Shown here in pieces: positions 49,288 through 63,883 of a stretch of 64,000 bases of DNA. Position 1 is the stretch's first letter, and each line of letters starts with the position of its first letter. Origin of the DNA: Adineta ricciae (Eukaryota > Rotifera > Eurotatoria > Adinetida > Adinetidae); NCBI GenBank assembly GCA_905250025.1, contig CAJNOJ010000266.1, positions 1 through 64,000 on the forward strand, read 5' to 3'. Below the pieces are notes generated by a model, which saw only the letters and a list, made by a program, of their open reading frames with translations, did no database searches and was not told the origin of the DNA. Made by a program: the position numbers and the translations under genes.

Positions 49288-49632
49288 ACAACTGATTAAA
49301 ATACTATTTTATAACGATGAGGAATGCATAAAATTGAAATAAACATAAAATATTCTTCTCGTGCGTAGCATTCGAACGATCGTTTAACAATCGAAGATTG
49401 TGCGCTGACAATGGTCACGTGTAACGTATTGTTTCACCTCTAATATAAAATTAGAATGTGATGTACGAGTAGAATTTTTCGTTCTGTCATCTGTTCGTTG
49501 CTACGGATGACTTGTCGCTTTATTCGTCTCATTTTTCTCGCCATGTGTTTCGTATACGTGATATTTTCTTTTTCGTTCTCTTCAGTGCGTACCGGGTAAC
49601 GTACAGTCGATTCTTGCTGTTATGTTGTGAAT
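49288..49632. other. Spacer between CBM1 gene and VPS13 copy B
   Basis: Counterpart of 35051-35397; holds the CBM1 gene poly(A) signal region and VPS13 5' flank. No other gene seen. Confidence 0.5.
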
Positions 49633-52600
49633 ATGGTGTTCCAACGTATTATTAGTTATATTCTTGATAAGTATCTGGGAGATTATATTGAAAATTTAGA
49701 TACAAACAAACTCAAATTCGATCTATGGAAGGGTTAGATCGATATTCGAATTGTCAAATCATCGCATTTTCTCTCTTTTAGGTGATGTTGTTCTGCAAGA
49801 TCTCTATCTCAAGCCTGATATTCTCGTAAAGATCTTTTTGTTCACTTAGAAGAAAAGTACACCGAATAAGGTTTTCTTTTAGACTGAATTCAACCTTCCG
49901 ATTACGATCAAGAAGGGTTATCTTCGTATGTTTGAATTCTTCATGAATCTATTTGCACAATGAAGAGACATTTAGGAAAACTATCTCTTCATATATCATG
50001 GAAACATTTCTATGCGCATCCGATCAGAATCAATATCGATGGATTTTATGTCCTTGCTGAACTCAAGACAGATGTGAAATATAATGCAGAACAGGAAGAA
50101 AAAAAGCAATACAAGGCGAAAATGAAAGAAGTACATAAGGTAGAAGAGTTTCGTAAAGCACAGGAAGAATTCGGTAGGATAAAACTCGATTTCATTTGTA
50201 CATCGACATGATTTCGTGCGTTGTAGAACGAGCAAAACGATTGCCGAAAGATCAGAATACACACCTCGAACGTTTACGATTACATCTTATGCGTCATCTT
50301 GAAATATCCATAAGCAATATTCACCTTGCTTTTGAAGATGCGAAAACAAAAGTTGAGCATCCATTTACATTTGGCATTACGTTGAATTATATTAAATTTC
50401 ATGTAAATATTCTCATTGAAATCAGTTTGTAAATTGAATTACTTTCTCACTATAGACAACGAATGAGGAGTGGAATCAGATCTCAACATCTTCCGATGAT
50501 TCAGCGATTGTTTACAAGGTAAGTTTGTCTTGCTTTGACACGTAAAAAAATGACTCAGCTGTGCGATAGTTCGGCGAATTGAATGCTCTGTCGATCTACT
50601 GGAATTCAAATATCAAATCAAAATTATCGGAAGATAATCTTATTGTAAGACTTTTATCGAAAGTCTATCCGTTCTTTCAAAGTTTCGTCTAAAGGATGAA
50701 TTGCATGCAAAGATTATGAGAAATGATGGAGAAGTCATTGAAAACATGTCTTATGGTGAGCTGAATTGTGCATAATTTGAATGAATAGACGTTTGTTCTA
50801 TAGTTTTACAACCACTCAATATTGAAATGAAGTTACAAATTGCATCGATACCAAGTGAACAGGAGCATGTGCAACCTGTTCTCGATGTTCAAGTTGATTT
50901 CGGAAAGTCTTATTTCAACATCAACCGTAATCAGGTAAGAAGACAATGGAGAATCTGTCGATTTTATGCTTACGTCTAGTATATCGATCTTCTCGATCTT
51001 TTCGAACATTGGGACTATATCACATTACAATCGAAATACATAAAATACTATGAAACGGTCGAGTCAGACAATCCAAAGATAAAACGGTAAAGATAAATCG
51101 AAGGAGTTCTTGAAAATTATATGATCTTTCTCTTCAGTTGGAAGTTTGCCTATGCCGCAATTCTCAACGAAGTTGTTCGGCCACGTTTATCCTACCATCA
51201 GTGGGAAAATATGCGAGAAAATCTCAATCGCTGTCGCGAATACAACGCTCTTTATTTAAAAAAGAAGACCGACCAAGCAACAAAACAGGAAAAAGAACGC
51301 ATGCGTGTAAGTCGAGGATCTTTTAGGAGCGAACGTTTCTCGATGTACGGTTTTAGGAGTTGGAAAAACTACTTGATGCTCTGAATTTAGTTTTTATTCG
51401 GCGAAATATTGATCTTGAGGTACGAGTAATATTTTCGTTGATAATTTGTTTTCCGTATGCGTTGGAATTGTAGATCAAAAAGAAAAAAGTTGAACAAAAA
51501 CATAAGTCAACATGGGAATGGCTGTCTACGTGGTGGAATAATGCATCAAACAACGACAATTTCGGTAATTCGGTTTCTGTTCAATATGAATCGCGTATGA
51601 TCGATAGGTTTAGATCAAGAAGATGTAATGACCATTGACGAGGAGGTAACCTTGTACAGTTCTATTGACGACAAAGATATTTCGCAATCGCCAACTTGCT
51701 CCGAAGAGGTCAGTCTTTTACACACATCTATTGTCACAGACTTGAAATTCTAGTACGTGGATATGAAATTAGCAATTCGGCTGGATTTACTCCAGATCAA
51801 CATTTGGTCGACTCTGAATGAAAATGATTCACAGTGAGCTTTCCGTCGAGTGCTATGTCTGATTTGTTCGTTTCTTCTTAAACAGGTTTGTTCGCATTAC
51901 GCAGATTGATGTATTGAATACGAATGTACAATACCAACGACGTCCAGCAACTTCCGCTTTTCTGTTCGTTCGAACCAGGTATTTCTGTGCTAAGATCATA
52001 TTTTGTTTTGCAGGACTATCGTCGATATTGATGTACTGGAAATTTATGGTGTTCAAACGGACAATCCTACTCCGAAATTACTTCAATTGACGAACAAGTC
52101 CCAAAAAGTAGTCCACATTGAATTTGAAACAGATATAGCAAAAACAAATATTGATTTTCGAGTTCATGCCAAGTCACCAACGATTGGCATCGTTTATGAT
52201 GCAGTAAGGAAACGTTTTTTCGGCAAATCTTCCTTCTAATTCATTTGAGTTTGTATAGATGACTATGAATAGTCTCGTGGATTGTTTTTATCCAGGTGTT
52301 TATCGTGACTTAAAAGGGTAAGTAAGTCGTGCGGGTCTTTCATTGAATTTTGTCTGTTTCTTTTTCTCTAGAGTTAAGAAGAAAATCTATTCGATGTACA
52401 TGGATATTCGACATCGAATGCGATTCCTACTTGATTATAATATTCGAAATATAAAGAATTTGGATATTGATATCGATCTTCAATCGATTTATTTCATTCT
52501 ACCTGAAAATGGTGTTTATCGATCGGCTGATTGTTCGTTGGCTTGTTTCGACTTCGGACATTTGAAGATGCAAGGTGGCCGTGAGGAAACTACAGATCAG

Positions 52601-55600
52601 ATCGACGAGGAAACATTCGAAGATGCTCAAGTACTGAGAGATGTCCTCATTTTAATCTTTGTCATTGATTGTTTCAGAGTCATCTGGATATTCTTGATTC
52701 CTCTTACGTTCCCATAAAAGTTCAATTGGAAGATATTCGATTCTTTTATTCTCTATCCAGTACGCTAAAACTTTCACTCGCTCAGTATTTTATGAACTGT
52801 TTGCATCTAGATGAAAATTGGGGAAATCTTCAATGTGATCGAAATTCTCCAATATATCTGATTCAACCGTATACCATCAATGTGGATATAAACAAATGTA
52901 TCTACGTCAATGATCCTGTCCTACCACTGTAAGTGATCGATATCGAAGTTCGATTTTCTCAAATAAATTTCGTATAGTTGGAAAATCAACGTCAATGTTT
53001 CGTCTGTAAATTCTCGTTTGTCAGATGAACGTATTTTTGGCATAATGAAACTGATTCGTTCGATTCCATTACCGCAATTGGAAAACATGCCGAGAGAGAA
53101 ATATACTATCGAAGAAGTGAGAATGAATCGTGTTTCGTCGTTCATTATATTATTTCCTTTTAGTTATTCGTCATCGAAGACACACAACCAGAAAAAAATA
53201 CGAAGAAACTCTTTCAAACGGTTGAAAACATGGCAAGATTGAAAAAGAAACTACAAAATGACGATTTGGATGCACAACCAACGGAAGTCGATGGCACTTT
53301 AAATATCCCTTACGTACGTAGCGAATTTCAACAAAAGACCATAGTCAACGGAATCTTTTCTAGATTGATATTCTTTTTCAAAAATCAACTTCTGATCAAA
53401 TCCAACCATTCGTTCGCTTTTCATTCATATCGCTCACTGCTCAAACAACGATCAAAACATTCCATATCGATTTACAAGCCTCTCTGACAGACTTTCTCAT
53501 CACTCACGAACAGTTTCTTACTTCGACCAACGAACCACTTCGTTTATTCTCCACTGCAGATAAAAATAACCTACTCGACATGAAATGTTTGCTTACTTCG
53601 CCGGAAAATCCATCATTCTATTCCGCTCCTTACAACCAAATTGAAAATAAAGTTCACGTACAGCTCAGCAAGCCTCTTGCCATGTTACAAATCGAACCAC
53701 TGGCATCAATTGTCCTGTTTCAAAATAATCTGCTGTATAAAATATCGAAATTACCATTGCAAAAGAATCTGCCGTCGAACGTTGAAGCAACGACCGACAA
53801 CGGAAAATATTACGAAAAGCGGCCCACGTCAAAGTTCGAAATTCACCTCGATCAATTTCGCATCATCATCGGCACCGAGTTCTCGCAACTACTCGACATT
53901 CACTTTCGTGATTTCTCCCTCGATATAACTCAGACGATTAAAAAATTTGCAATGAAGCTCATTCTTACCGACCTTCACATACACGATCTACATGCTCAAA
54001 CTCAATATCGAAACACCATGATCCAAGAAAGTCCGGACATACAAGTTTTATATCTCGATTTCATCGCGTACAACCATCCGAAAATTTTCAAGAGAAAACT
54101 GCATGACGTTGATTACAATATTAAATTGTATTTGAACAAAATGCGTCTCGTCTTGTTGTATAAATATATTGACATAATTCTCAATGCGTGGAACGCTTTT
54201 CAACCGAAACGAGCCAATGTTTCTCCCGTCGTGCCGAACACATTCGAGGATATGGTTGATAAATTTCAAAGGCAAAATTTGAGAATCTGCTTCGATGTTA
54301 TTCTTAATGCGCCGACAATTTTCCTTCCAGTGGATACTCACTCCAGAGAAGGAATTTTCATTGATCTTGGTGAATTGACGTTACAAACGAAGCCATCGGA
54401 CAACCATCCAAACCAATCAGTAATCGAACGAGAAGAGCTTATTTTTACGGATTTTCACATCTGCCATCGTCATCTCAATGACAATAACGAAATTTCAAGT
54501 GACACGGTTCTTGTCCAATGCGAAGATTTTCACGCATGGATACAACGTGTATTATATTTAGGCGAAAGTCAAACGCAACCAGAAATTTCCATCAAAATCG
54601 AGTGGAAAACCATTGATGTGACTATATCAAACGAAGATTATTCGTGTGTTAGGAGCATATTGAAGAGAAATTTCTCGGAAAAAGTATCTCTGCAATCGTT
54701 CGAGCAGCAAATACTTGAGGATGAACCAACCGAAGTGATTCGTACCCAGCGAACGATTGTAAAGGATTCAAAGAAGATGCAAGTTGATTTTGAAATCGAC
54801 AGAATTACGTGTGTCCTTCGGTTTAATCAAGATAAGTTTCTTCGAACGATTATTCAAACAGTCGAAGCTCATTTTCAACAACTCTCCGACGCTAGTTACA
54901 ACGCCAAAGCTCAAATTCAACAGATTATTCTAGATGATACACATGAAACACATCTGTTCAATCGTAATTCTCATGTCAGTCCCCAAACACCAATGTTTCT
55001 GGCTACCATTGAATTTGTAACGAATATTCGACACGGTAAATACAAGGAAAAATCTAGGAATTCCTGTAAGTTTTTCTTTTCATTAGTGAACATTCAATTG
55101 GAAAGTTTCTATCTGTGGTTGACTCCTGACTGCTTGGAAACATGGATCATGTTCTTCACTTCAACTCAATTCATAATTAAAGAAGAACAATCGCAGATAG
55201 TGACAATGACGGATAACGTGCCATTACCCGCAAAATGCGTTTCACGATATCATCATCAGCAGCAAGATTCATCATCGATATCATCTTCGTCGAAGAGCAC
55301 GTTGCCATCCGATATTATAACAAAAATTGAGATTCTGGTTAAAACTTCCCAGTTATCCTGGTTGGAAAGTCAACCGAGTTCAAATCCGGATTGCCTTGTT
55401 CTTGATGTAAGATAAAACCTGTTGGAAATGAGACTTGCCCATTCTTCCTTTAGTTCATGTTTCAAATGCAATTGAACATTGCCTTTGGAGAAACTCAATT
55501 GCATAGTTCCATCAAGGATCTTCGTGCGTACCTTTCGAAATTTGCTCATTTGAAAGATTGGAAATTTCAATCTCGTGTAAGAATGTGATGTTTTCTGTGA

Positions 55601-58600
55601 TTTCATGCTATTTCATTCGCTATCTAGGTTTTACAACCAACAAGTATCGATGTCGTTTTAAATAGGAAAACAACGGATGAAAATTTCGATGTTTCTATCG
55701 AAAATATGCTTCTTAATATCTCTCCAGTCTTAGTTCGAATGGTTGGTATTTGGATAAAGTTGATAAACGAGTGTAAAGCAACGACCTTGGCAGTGGGCTC
55801 AAAGCAACAAATGGAAACATCTCTATTCGATCCAAAACCATTTAAAGATGGGTCATTCTGGTTTCTAAAAGGTTTTGTTTCGTTCGAAAATCGAAATGAT
55901 TTATTTTGAATAGGAGAGTATTCTTCTAGATACGGAAGTCAAACAGGAAATGATCGAACAGAGAGATATTCTAGAACTAGCAACTGGAACTCCGATGGAA
56001 AACAAAACTATAATTGAAGAAGAAGAGAAAAGTACTAATCATCGCACATCACAACATGTATGTTCTTTCATACGCATAACTTTAATTTCGATTCAATTCG
56101 ATTTTGATTTCTAGTTTGACTTGAATCTGAAACTCATCGAAATCAAGTGCGAATTTGCTGGTAATTCAATGGTAAAAGAAGCTGTTGCGCTGTGTCTTTC
56201 GGATCTGTCTGTTGACATTCGAAATTGGTCGAGTAATGTATGGGTAGCTTTTCGAATGTGATAGAAATCGATGTGATCTTTTTTCTATCCAGATGAGTTG
56301 TTCTTCACGAATTCATCTTGAATTAGCTGTTTTCAACGATCGTACACTTGCATGGGTGCCATTGATCGAACCAGTGGTTGATGAGCGCGGCGAAATCGTT
56401 TCTCCTTGGTATCTGACATGTTCGACTGTAGTAAATGAAAATCAAATGAGATATCCATTGAAGCATCCGGTTGTTGAAGAAGAACGATCTGTGCGGCCTC
56501 ACAGAGTAGGTTTCTTTTCTTCTCAGAACAAAAACAGTTGATATATTGTGTTTGTTCAGTTAGGATGTTTGGGTCATCAGAATTCATTATGCGCTACTGA
56601 AGAACAGTCCAAAGATATCGCAGATAGCCTTAATGCAAAAACCAAAATTCATATACGTGCCGAACATTTCTTGAGTATGATATTGACGAAAACAAGCTTC
56701 GATCTCATTCAACGTCTGACGACATCATATATGAATGCTTACAATAATAAATTATCAGTCAATGAAGATGGACCGATGCTGTCCGTACACAATTTAACAG
56801 GTTATGAGGTTCTTCTTGATGATGTCAAAGATTTCGAAATGATGGATCAGTCAGAAATACCGATCCAACTGCAACATGGAAATTCAATTTCGATGACCAT
56901 TCCAAAAGAGCGATTATCGGCAACACATCTTTCTGCAATTACCGATCACAATAGTAGGAAACAACAAGATCTATCTATTCAATTGAAAATGAATAATACG
57001 AATACACAAGTCAATATGAATTATGCCACGAAACGAGTGTATCAATTAAGTCCATCTGTTATACCCGATTGGCCCGTCGAATTACTTTGCGATTCTCATA
57101 TTTACAATAACTCTCGACGATTAGTTCTTAGTTCCATTGTTAAAGTAACTCATTATATCTTCGTATGCAATTCTTTCCAATTACATTCTTCTCAAGGTTT
57201 ACAATCGGACTGTTTTGCCTCTGATGATCTTGGATATTGATTCGATTGAAACGAAAAGCTATCGAACATTGTGCCGAGTGGATGCAAATGATGAATGTTA
57301 TCTTCCCATCGAACCTCTGTACATACGTTCAACTTCTCGACTATTTATCAGCTCAGATGAGTGAGTGCGATGTTAGAACGTATTCTCTGATTTAGCAATG
57401 ATTTGTTTATTCCAGAACTGATTTTATTTCATTCGACTGGAGAAATGAAACTGCCGTCGATCGTCGATTGAAGAGAGAAAACAGTGAAGAAATACACCTT
57501 GTGGTAAGTAGCAGTATCTAGCGTTAATTTTGCTTGCAATGTATACAATATGTTTAGATACGGAAAGAAACTATCAATGCATATCTCGGAAATACGGATG
57601 AGTCGAGTCGAGCTTGTTTTCATATTTATATTCATCATACTCTTCGTTTAATTAATCTCTTGCCTATCGACGTTCAATGCCTAATTGATGTAAGTTCGGT
57701 ATAACTCTTTGAGCATTAGACAATTGCATTCATACTCAGTCGAATAGTCCAATCGATCTGAAACCAAGTGAACTTCACCATAGTACATCCGGCAGTAAAC
57801 AATCTGTACTTACTTTTCTTGTACGTAGTCATTTGTATTGATTCCAACGAATATTTCCCATACTCTATAGATTCCATCGTACAACAATATGAAGTGGGTT
57901 TCAGAAGCAATTGATTTAACCACTAAAGGACACGGTAATCACAATGAACATTTGGTAGTTTTCCACGAAGCTCAATCAAATGAGATATTGGTAATGAAGT
58001 TACATTTCACGGAAAGAGATGGAGAATTATGCGTTCTAGAGAATGATCTTGCGTGTTGATACGTATCAAGGATCATTTCGTGCGGTCTTGTATTCACCAT
58101 TTTGGATCGTTAACTGTACGAATCTTGAACTGGAATTTAAGGTTGTTATTGATTTTGCCATTCTTTTCATCTGTTCTTTTTCTTTTTTCGGGCAGATTGA
58201 AAACGATATAACTCTAGTCAATGTTAGTGACTCACCGTTTTTCGTTTGTCCAAAGAAAATTGATAACGAAGTGCACAATCGAAAAGTCTGCTTTAAAAAC
58301 TTCCCATCAAACCGAAATAAATGTCAATCCATTCATAGGCACATGTTCGCGTCCACCCTGCTGAAGAGGAAGACAACGGTTCTACATCTCAATGGTCGGA
58401 AGATTTCACTCTTTATGTTATTTCTAGTGCGGGTGTAGCGAATTGCAAAGTATCTGATGACCGAACCTATATGGTAAATCTAAAAGATTGTATAGTAGTA
58501 AACGGTAAAATCTTGTTGACCTACTAAGATTTGTGTTCATATAACAACAACTTCATTTTGCATGACCAAAATTATCAAACTGTCGTCCTCTATGGCTATT

Positions 58601-61600
58601 ATCAATAATTCCACGGTAAGATCTTATGTTTAGGAATCTACCATATTCACGTCCCTACAGATTGATCTTGAAGTTAACGAACCCGTGCTGGGAATTCAAG
58701 ACAATAAATGGCACGGAGTCAAATCCAATGAAGTATAGTATCCTATATTGGGAGACACCAATGGAGAATTTCGTATTTAGATCATCCCATTTTGGCCACA
58801 GAATGTCAAAGAAGGTGTTATGTGTGTTCGATATGCGAATAAGCCAAACGTATCATCACTGAATTTTCCAATGTATGATCGACATCAAACATTGCTACGC
58901 ATGGATGATGAGGATCGTTCGAGTCTTCGTGTAGAAGTATCGGTGATTGAATCTTTGGGTATTCACATCGTTTTCAGTGATTATCAGCATGGCGATGCAC
59001 CTGTTTTACTTGTCAATTGTTTAAGAAATCGATCAATTGTGTATTATCAACAAGAAGATCCGTGAGTTTCCAAAACTTTTTCACCACATAAGAAGTTCAT
59101 GAAAAATTGTAGAGAAATGGTAAATTTGTTACCCCAACATTACGTTTATTATACATGGACTGATATGTTCAAACCGCGTAAATTGACTATTGCATGTGAC
59201 AATCAGCACATCACCCTTGAGCTTCTCGTAATTTCCTTTCTATTAAATTCAGTTCTTCTCGCAAAAATAACTTTTCAATTACTAGCCTGATTGCGGTTGT
59301 TTGGAAGCAAGCAGTACGAATCGTGTGTTCTACACTGTATTTCGTGATGGTCCTCAAACGATTGTCATTTTCGCAGAAGAAATTTCGGTGATCAAGTCCG
59401 TTTCAGACGTACGTTAAACTTTCTCTACGCTAAGTATGTAATCCTATGACTTAGTTTGCCAATGGAACTCTCTCTCCGAACAACTTAATGGATCAATATA
59501 TTGACATTAGTATTCATGAAATTGGCCTGTCGATTGTCAATGATCTCACACATCAAGAACTCATTTACTTAACGATCAACAAATCGAAGGAGATGTGGAC
59601 AGAAACTCGGCAATCGGTGATAGAACCACTTTCCGGAAGACTCAATCATCGACTGGAAAAGAAATATCGCGCTCACGTCAAATCAAATGAATCTGAAATG
59701 GAGAGAAAAACATATCATGTCGGTAGACATCGCGTAAGATCGATTAGTGACTGGAAGAACACGTGAGATGCAAATTTGTCATTTAGCGTGCTTCATTCAT
59801 GGGAAACTCGGCGGATATTATCGATCAAAACGATCGACGGATACGAATTCAACGCCAATCACTTGATGGACTACGATTTCGATGTAGTTGGTCAACGACA
59901 AATGTTGCTTATCATCTACGCATCAATCATATTCAAGTCGATAATCAACTAGAGTATACGTTGTTACCAGTAATCCTTCGTCCGGTAAATTCACCTACAG
60001 GGCAGAAGCCATGTATTGAACTGAGTGCTTTGAAAATAATCAATACACGCTCGAATACTGTTTATTTCAAGTATGCAATTCGATTTGGTGTAGATCTTTT
60101 GTTCAAGTGATATGAGTCATTTAGATATTTCAAAATCGTGTGCCAAGAAGCGATGGTGCGTCTTGATCAAGGTTTAATGGATGCGTTTCTTACATTCATC
60201 GAAACGGAAGAGGTGGGTTTTTTCACAAAAACGATAAATTCGCATGTTGAATATTTACAGAAATCGACAAAACTGACGATCGATATGAATTCGGACTTAA
60301 AAGCACTTAGAAAAGGCTTTGAGAAGCTTGTTGAAAAACAATCGAATGAAACAAAAATGTACTTTGGTTGTATCCATGTCTCCCCAATAAAAGTAAAAAT
60401 CGTTTTCTGTCCGGAAAATTTCCTATCACGATTCATCGTGCCCCTTAGATCCATGTCAGTCTGTCATCGAACGGCCCCAAGCCAAATCAATTCGTTCTTG
60501 TCGATTACCCGTCAATTGACTATTTCATTCAAATATTAAATTATGTGAGAGTTCACGATATAATTTTGAAGTAAGTCTTTCTTTTTCATTTTAAACAACA
60601 ATTGTTGAAAAACTATTTTCCTGCAGGCTGAATTACTACGAACGAGAAAACGATCGATTTACCTTCAATAAATTGATAGATGAGGTTTATGAGCATTATT
60701 TGAATCAAATTTGGAAGCAAGTGTATGTCGTCCTACTGGGCCACGATGTACTTGGAAATCCTTTTGGAATCATTCGGGATGTTGCTCATGGTGTGAAAGC
60801 ACTTTTCCACGAACCATATAAAGTTAGTTTGGTTTATATACGATAAAGTATATTCCTCGTTTTCTAAGGGTGGTGCTATCAAAGGTCCACTTGGATTTGC
60901 TGAAGGAATGGCCGTAGGAACAGAGCATTTAATTGGTTCAGCTGTAGGCAGCGTTGCTGGCGTGGGTTCCAGACTCACGAATGTCATTAGTAAAGGTTTA
61001 GCTACATTAACATTTGATGAAAATTATGTAAATATTCGCACTCAACGTAAGAAATCTCGCAAACAAACGACATCAGATATTGTCAATGGTGGAAAAAGCG
61101 TTGCTAAGGTATTTTAGATCGAACAATTCGTCTCTACAGATTAAAATTCATATATTCTCCATAGGATGTTGTACATGGTGTGAAAGATGTTGTTAAAAAA
61201 CCAATAGCTGGTGCTAAAGAAGAGGGTGCTGCAGGTCTAATGAAAGGATTAGGTAAAGGTTTTCTCGGCGTCGTCGCGCGGCCAACAAGTAGTGTTGCTA
61301 ATCTGACTAGTACATCGTGTGACGTTCTCAAACGGTAAGATTACTTTCACAGAAACAAAAATAATCTGATTAATTGATGAAATATCACAGGACTGTGACA
61401 CACGGCGATATTATTCATCGTATTCGACGCTCGCGACATATCGGCACTGACTTTCTTATCCGACCTTCGATCGCTGATGAAGCAAAAGGTCGTTTTATTT
61501 TCAATGTAAGTCTTAGGAAGCAACGAACTAGATTTTATGCTTTCGTTTTTGTCAGAGACTTGATAACAAGAAATACATTCAGTCAGATGACTATATTGCT

Positions 61601-62068
61601 CATATAAATTGTCTCGAAAATAATGTACTTGGTTGGTTTATGATCACATCGAAGTGAGTCGTATTTCAATCGATTGACTCGATGGAAACTTTGTGATTTT
61701 AGACACATTATGTTCATCAAAGATACGTCACATAGTTCTGATGTCTACGGAATTGAATGGCACTTTCAATATAAAGAATTAAACGAAGCGCCGAAGATGA
61801 ATTTTCTGTTGAATCAAATCGAAATCAATTTAAAAGTAAATCGAGCATCTTTCTATCAAAAAGAGTAATTGTAATCATTTAGGAAGCTAAATTACGTCGA
61901 AGAATTAACAGACACCGAGAACGTGAAAAGATTATTTCGTTTGAGGATCTTGGTGACGCTCGAGTATGTTACTTTTAATCTATTCCGTTGTTCTATAAAC
62001 CTATTGATCTGTTCTTTTAGTATATTGTTGATCGAATTACAGAAATAATGCACGCAATTGAATTATAA
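49633..62068 (+). CDS. VPS13: VPS13, copy B (A/C-like), apparently complete
   Basis: The first exons are 49633-49732, 49782-49825, 49883-49925 and 49976 onward; their phases join to read WKGDVVLQDLYLKPDIL and GYLRKLSLHISWKHFY, the VPS13 chorein N-terminus. The longest exon opens near 53580 and runs to about 55415. The VAB/SHR-BD region lies at about 57000-58500 (IPDWPVELLCDSHIYNN, YSPFWIVNCTNLELEF). The conserved C-terminal region is at 60640-61330 (LGHDVLGNPFGIIRD, GFAEGMAVGTEHLIGSAVGS, KEEGAAGLMKGLGKGF). A PH-like end follows (HIMFIKDTSHSSDVYGIEW), and the last exon YIVDRITEIMHAIEL stops at 62066-62068. I estimate about 3,000 residues, not counted exactly, in line with VPS13A/C. Proteins of this family form a hydrophobic groove that carries lipids between organelles. 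No lesion noticed. Confidence 0.88.
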
Positions 62069-62451
62069 TTGACTCATTGTTGGAAATGTTGACATTTTTT
62101 ATAAATTATCCTAGCAAAATAAAAGCTCGCGTGTTTGTGTACAGGAAAAAAACAGACTAAAAATCATGTTTTGAGAGTGGATTGATGGATATTTATTATT
62201 TATAAAATCAAAATCAAGTTTTCATTGCTCATGCACTTAGCAACCGGAATGGTTGTTGTAGTGTTTTCCGTTTCTCTCTCCGATGCGAGAAGTGCTGCTA
62301 CTTCGACTTAACTTTCTCCGAGAGAAGTGAAATGGAGTTTTTTTTTCACTTCGATTTGTGTGAGTTTGAGCGAGAAGGAAAAAACATTTTCTGCACACTT
62401 ATCGATTAGATATCCAGCAATCGGCCGCTAAATAATACTTTTAGATCTTTA
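62069..62451. other. Spacer between VPS13 B and collar gene
   Basis: AT-rich. AATAAA at about 62119 fits the VPS13 poly(A) signal. A 9-bp perfect inverted repeat, GAAGTGAAA (62324-62332) with TTTCACTTC (62344-62352), lies in the presumed promoter of the next gene. No gene seen. Confidence 0.5.
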
Positions 62452-63480
62452 ATGACATCTAGAACATTATTTCCACTGCCGTTTTCACTACCACCGTTCA
62501 GTCGCCTCAGAATTATCAGAAGATTGAATGCGATTTATCCTAAAAAACCTGCCACAAATGAAAATTCAGAAGTATGTGATTATATATCAAATTATTAATA
62601 TAATACTTCTTCTCGTCTCCGATAGATACCTCCGTTAGGATCGCCAGATGAAAAGTAATTCCATTGTCAAGAGATGCGTGCTCTATTGATAAGTCCTTTT
62701 TCTTAGTGACCAAGCGCTTGAAAGTATCGATCACATTGGCATTCTCGGACTTGTCAGCGCGCTCTCAGTTGCTGCTATTCTTCTCGGCTTTTTCAGCTTA
62801 ATCTTTGGTCTTCAACCGGGTGAGACCATTTTGGATGTGATGATCTAAACAATTTCCATTGGTTTTTCTTAGAAGTACCAACTGGTACCATCCTTCTCTA
62901 CAGTGGGACATCAGCAGCTTTACTAGGTCAAAACGATCGATGGTTATTCTGTAATGGATCAGAAGTATCGCGTCAAACCTATCGAAACTTATTTAGTGTT
63001 ATTGGTACTATATACGGAAGCGGTGATGGCGTTAACACATTTAATCTACCTGATTTACGGGCTCGATTTCCGTTAGGTAGCACATTAAGCAGTGATGTGA
63101 CCATGCTCTCTGGCGGATCTTCAACACACACGATTACGGTTGCTGAGATGCCTTCACATAGCCATGATCAAGGATCTTTAGTTACCTCGTACAGCGGTAG
63201 TCATACACATAATTACACGGATCCTGGACATGATCATGGTGGATCAACAGGTACTCAACCATTAGGTGCTGGTAGTTCTGCTATGATTGGTTCCGGTTTT
63301 CCGGGTAATGGCGCTGGTACACATAGTCATTCGATTTCCAGCGGTAAGACAGGCATTACAATCAACACAGTTGGCGATCACAACCATACGATTAGTGGAT
63401 CGACAGGCACAACAGGATCGGGTCAAGCTATGAGCTTGATGCCACCGTATCAGACAGTTCATTACATTATTCGAACATGA
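62452..63480 (+). CDS. Membrane-anchored protein with phage tail-collar domain
   Basis: Four exons, 62452-62571, 62626-62654, 62707-62819 and 62873-63480, with three GT-AG introns of 52-54 nt; 870 nt, 289 residues, in frame throughout. Residues 1-59 are an Arg-rich, Pro-rich presumed cytosolic part. Residues 60-85 form one strong transmembrane segment (GLVSALSVAAILLGFFSLIF). From residue 88 comes a tail-collar domain as in phage tail fibres and bacterial microcystin-dependent-type proteins: VPTGTILLYSG, WLFCNGSEVSRQTYRNLF, IGTIYGSGDG, FNLPDLRARFPLG. A Gly/Ser/His-rich segment (THTITVAEMPSHSHD) follows, then the typical end SLMPPYQTVHYIIRT. The domain is of bacterial/phage type; introns and the anchor show it is settled in a eukaryotic genome. 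Function unknown; probably outward-facing. Confidence 0.85.
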
Positions 63481-63883
63481 AATTTTTTTTATTAAATAAT
63501 TAAAGACAATTTTCTGTATATTTTCTGACTCGCGAAAACAAATACATATGTATTATCTGTTTTGTTTTCGTGGACAAGTATAAAAACGTGTTTTGCATGA
63601 GGAGAAATGAAATGAAATGAAATGAGAGCGATATTTCATCATCGTATGCACATGTTCCCTGGTTGTCAGAACGCTTACATCATAATCGACGTATAACATA
63701 AAACGCTGTGGAAAAATCCAGTAAATGCCAATACGTAGAAGAAAAGGGAAAAAAACTTGTTTCTTTCTTCGATGACGCATTGGCAAATAGAGAAAAATTC
63801 CAACGCAGCGCTTATGTATAAATATCAGTCAGAACGAATTTCATTCGAAAATTTTGATTTATCTTGCATATATTTGATGAAAG
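63481..63883. other. Intergenic after collar gene
   Basis: Includes a GAAAT microsatellite of about four units (around 63604-63624) and presumed promoter sequence of the next gene. No gene recognised. Confidence 0.5.

Noticed and set aside
53641-53928. Plus-strand 95-codon frame inside VPS13 B (and its partner at 39410)
   Set aside because: It overlaps the long VPS13 exon in another frame and shows no recognisable domain.
62452-63480. Prophage or bacterial contamination
   Set aside because: The gene has three short GT-AG introns in frame and sits directly beside VPS13; no other phage gene is nearby.
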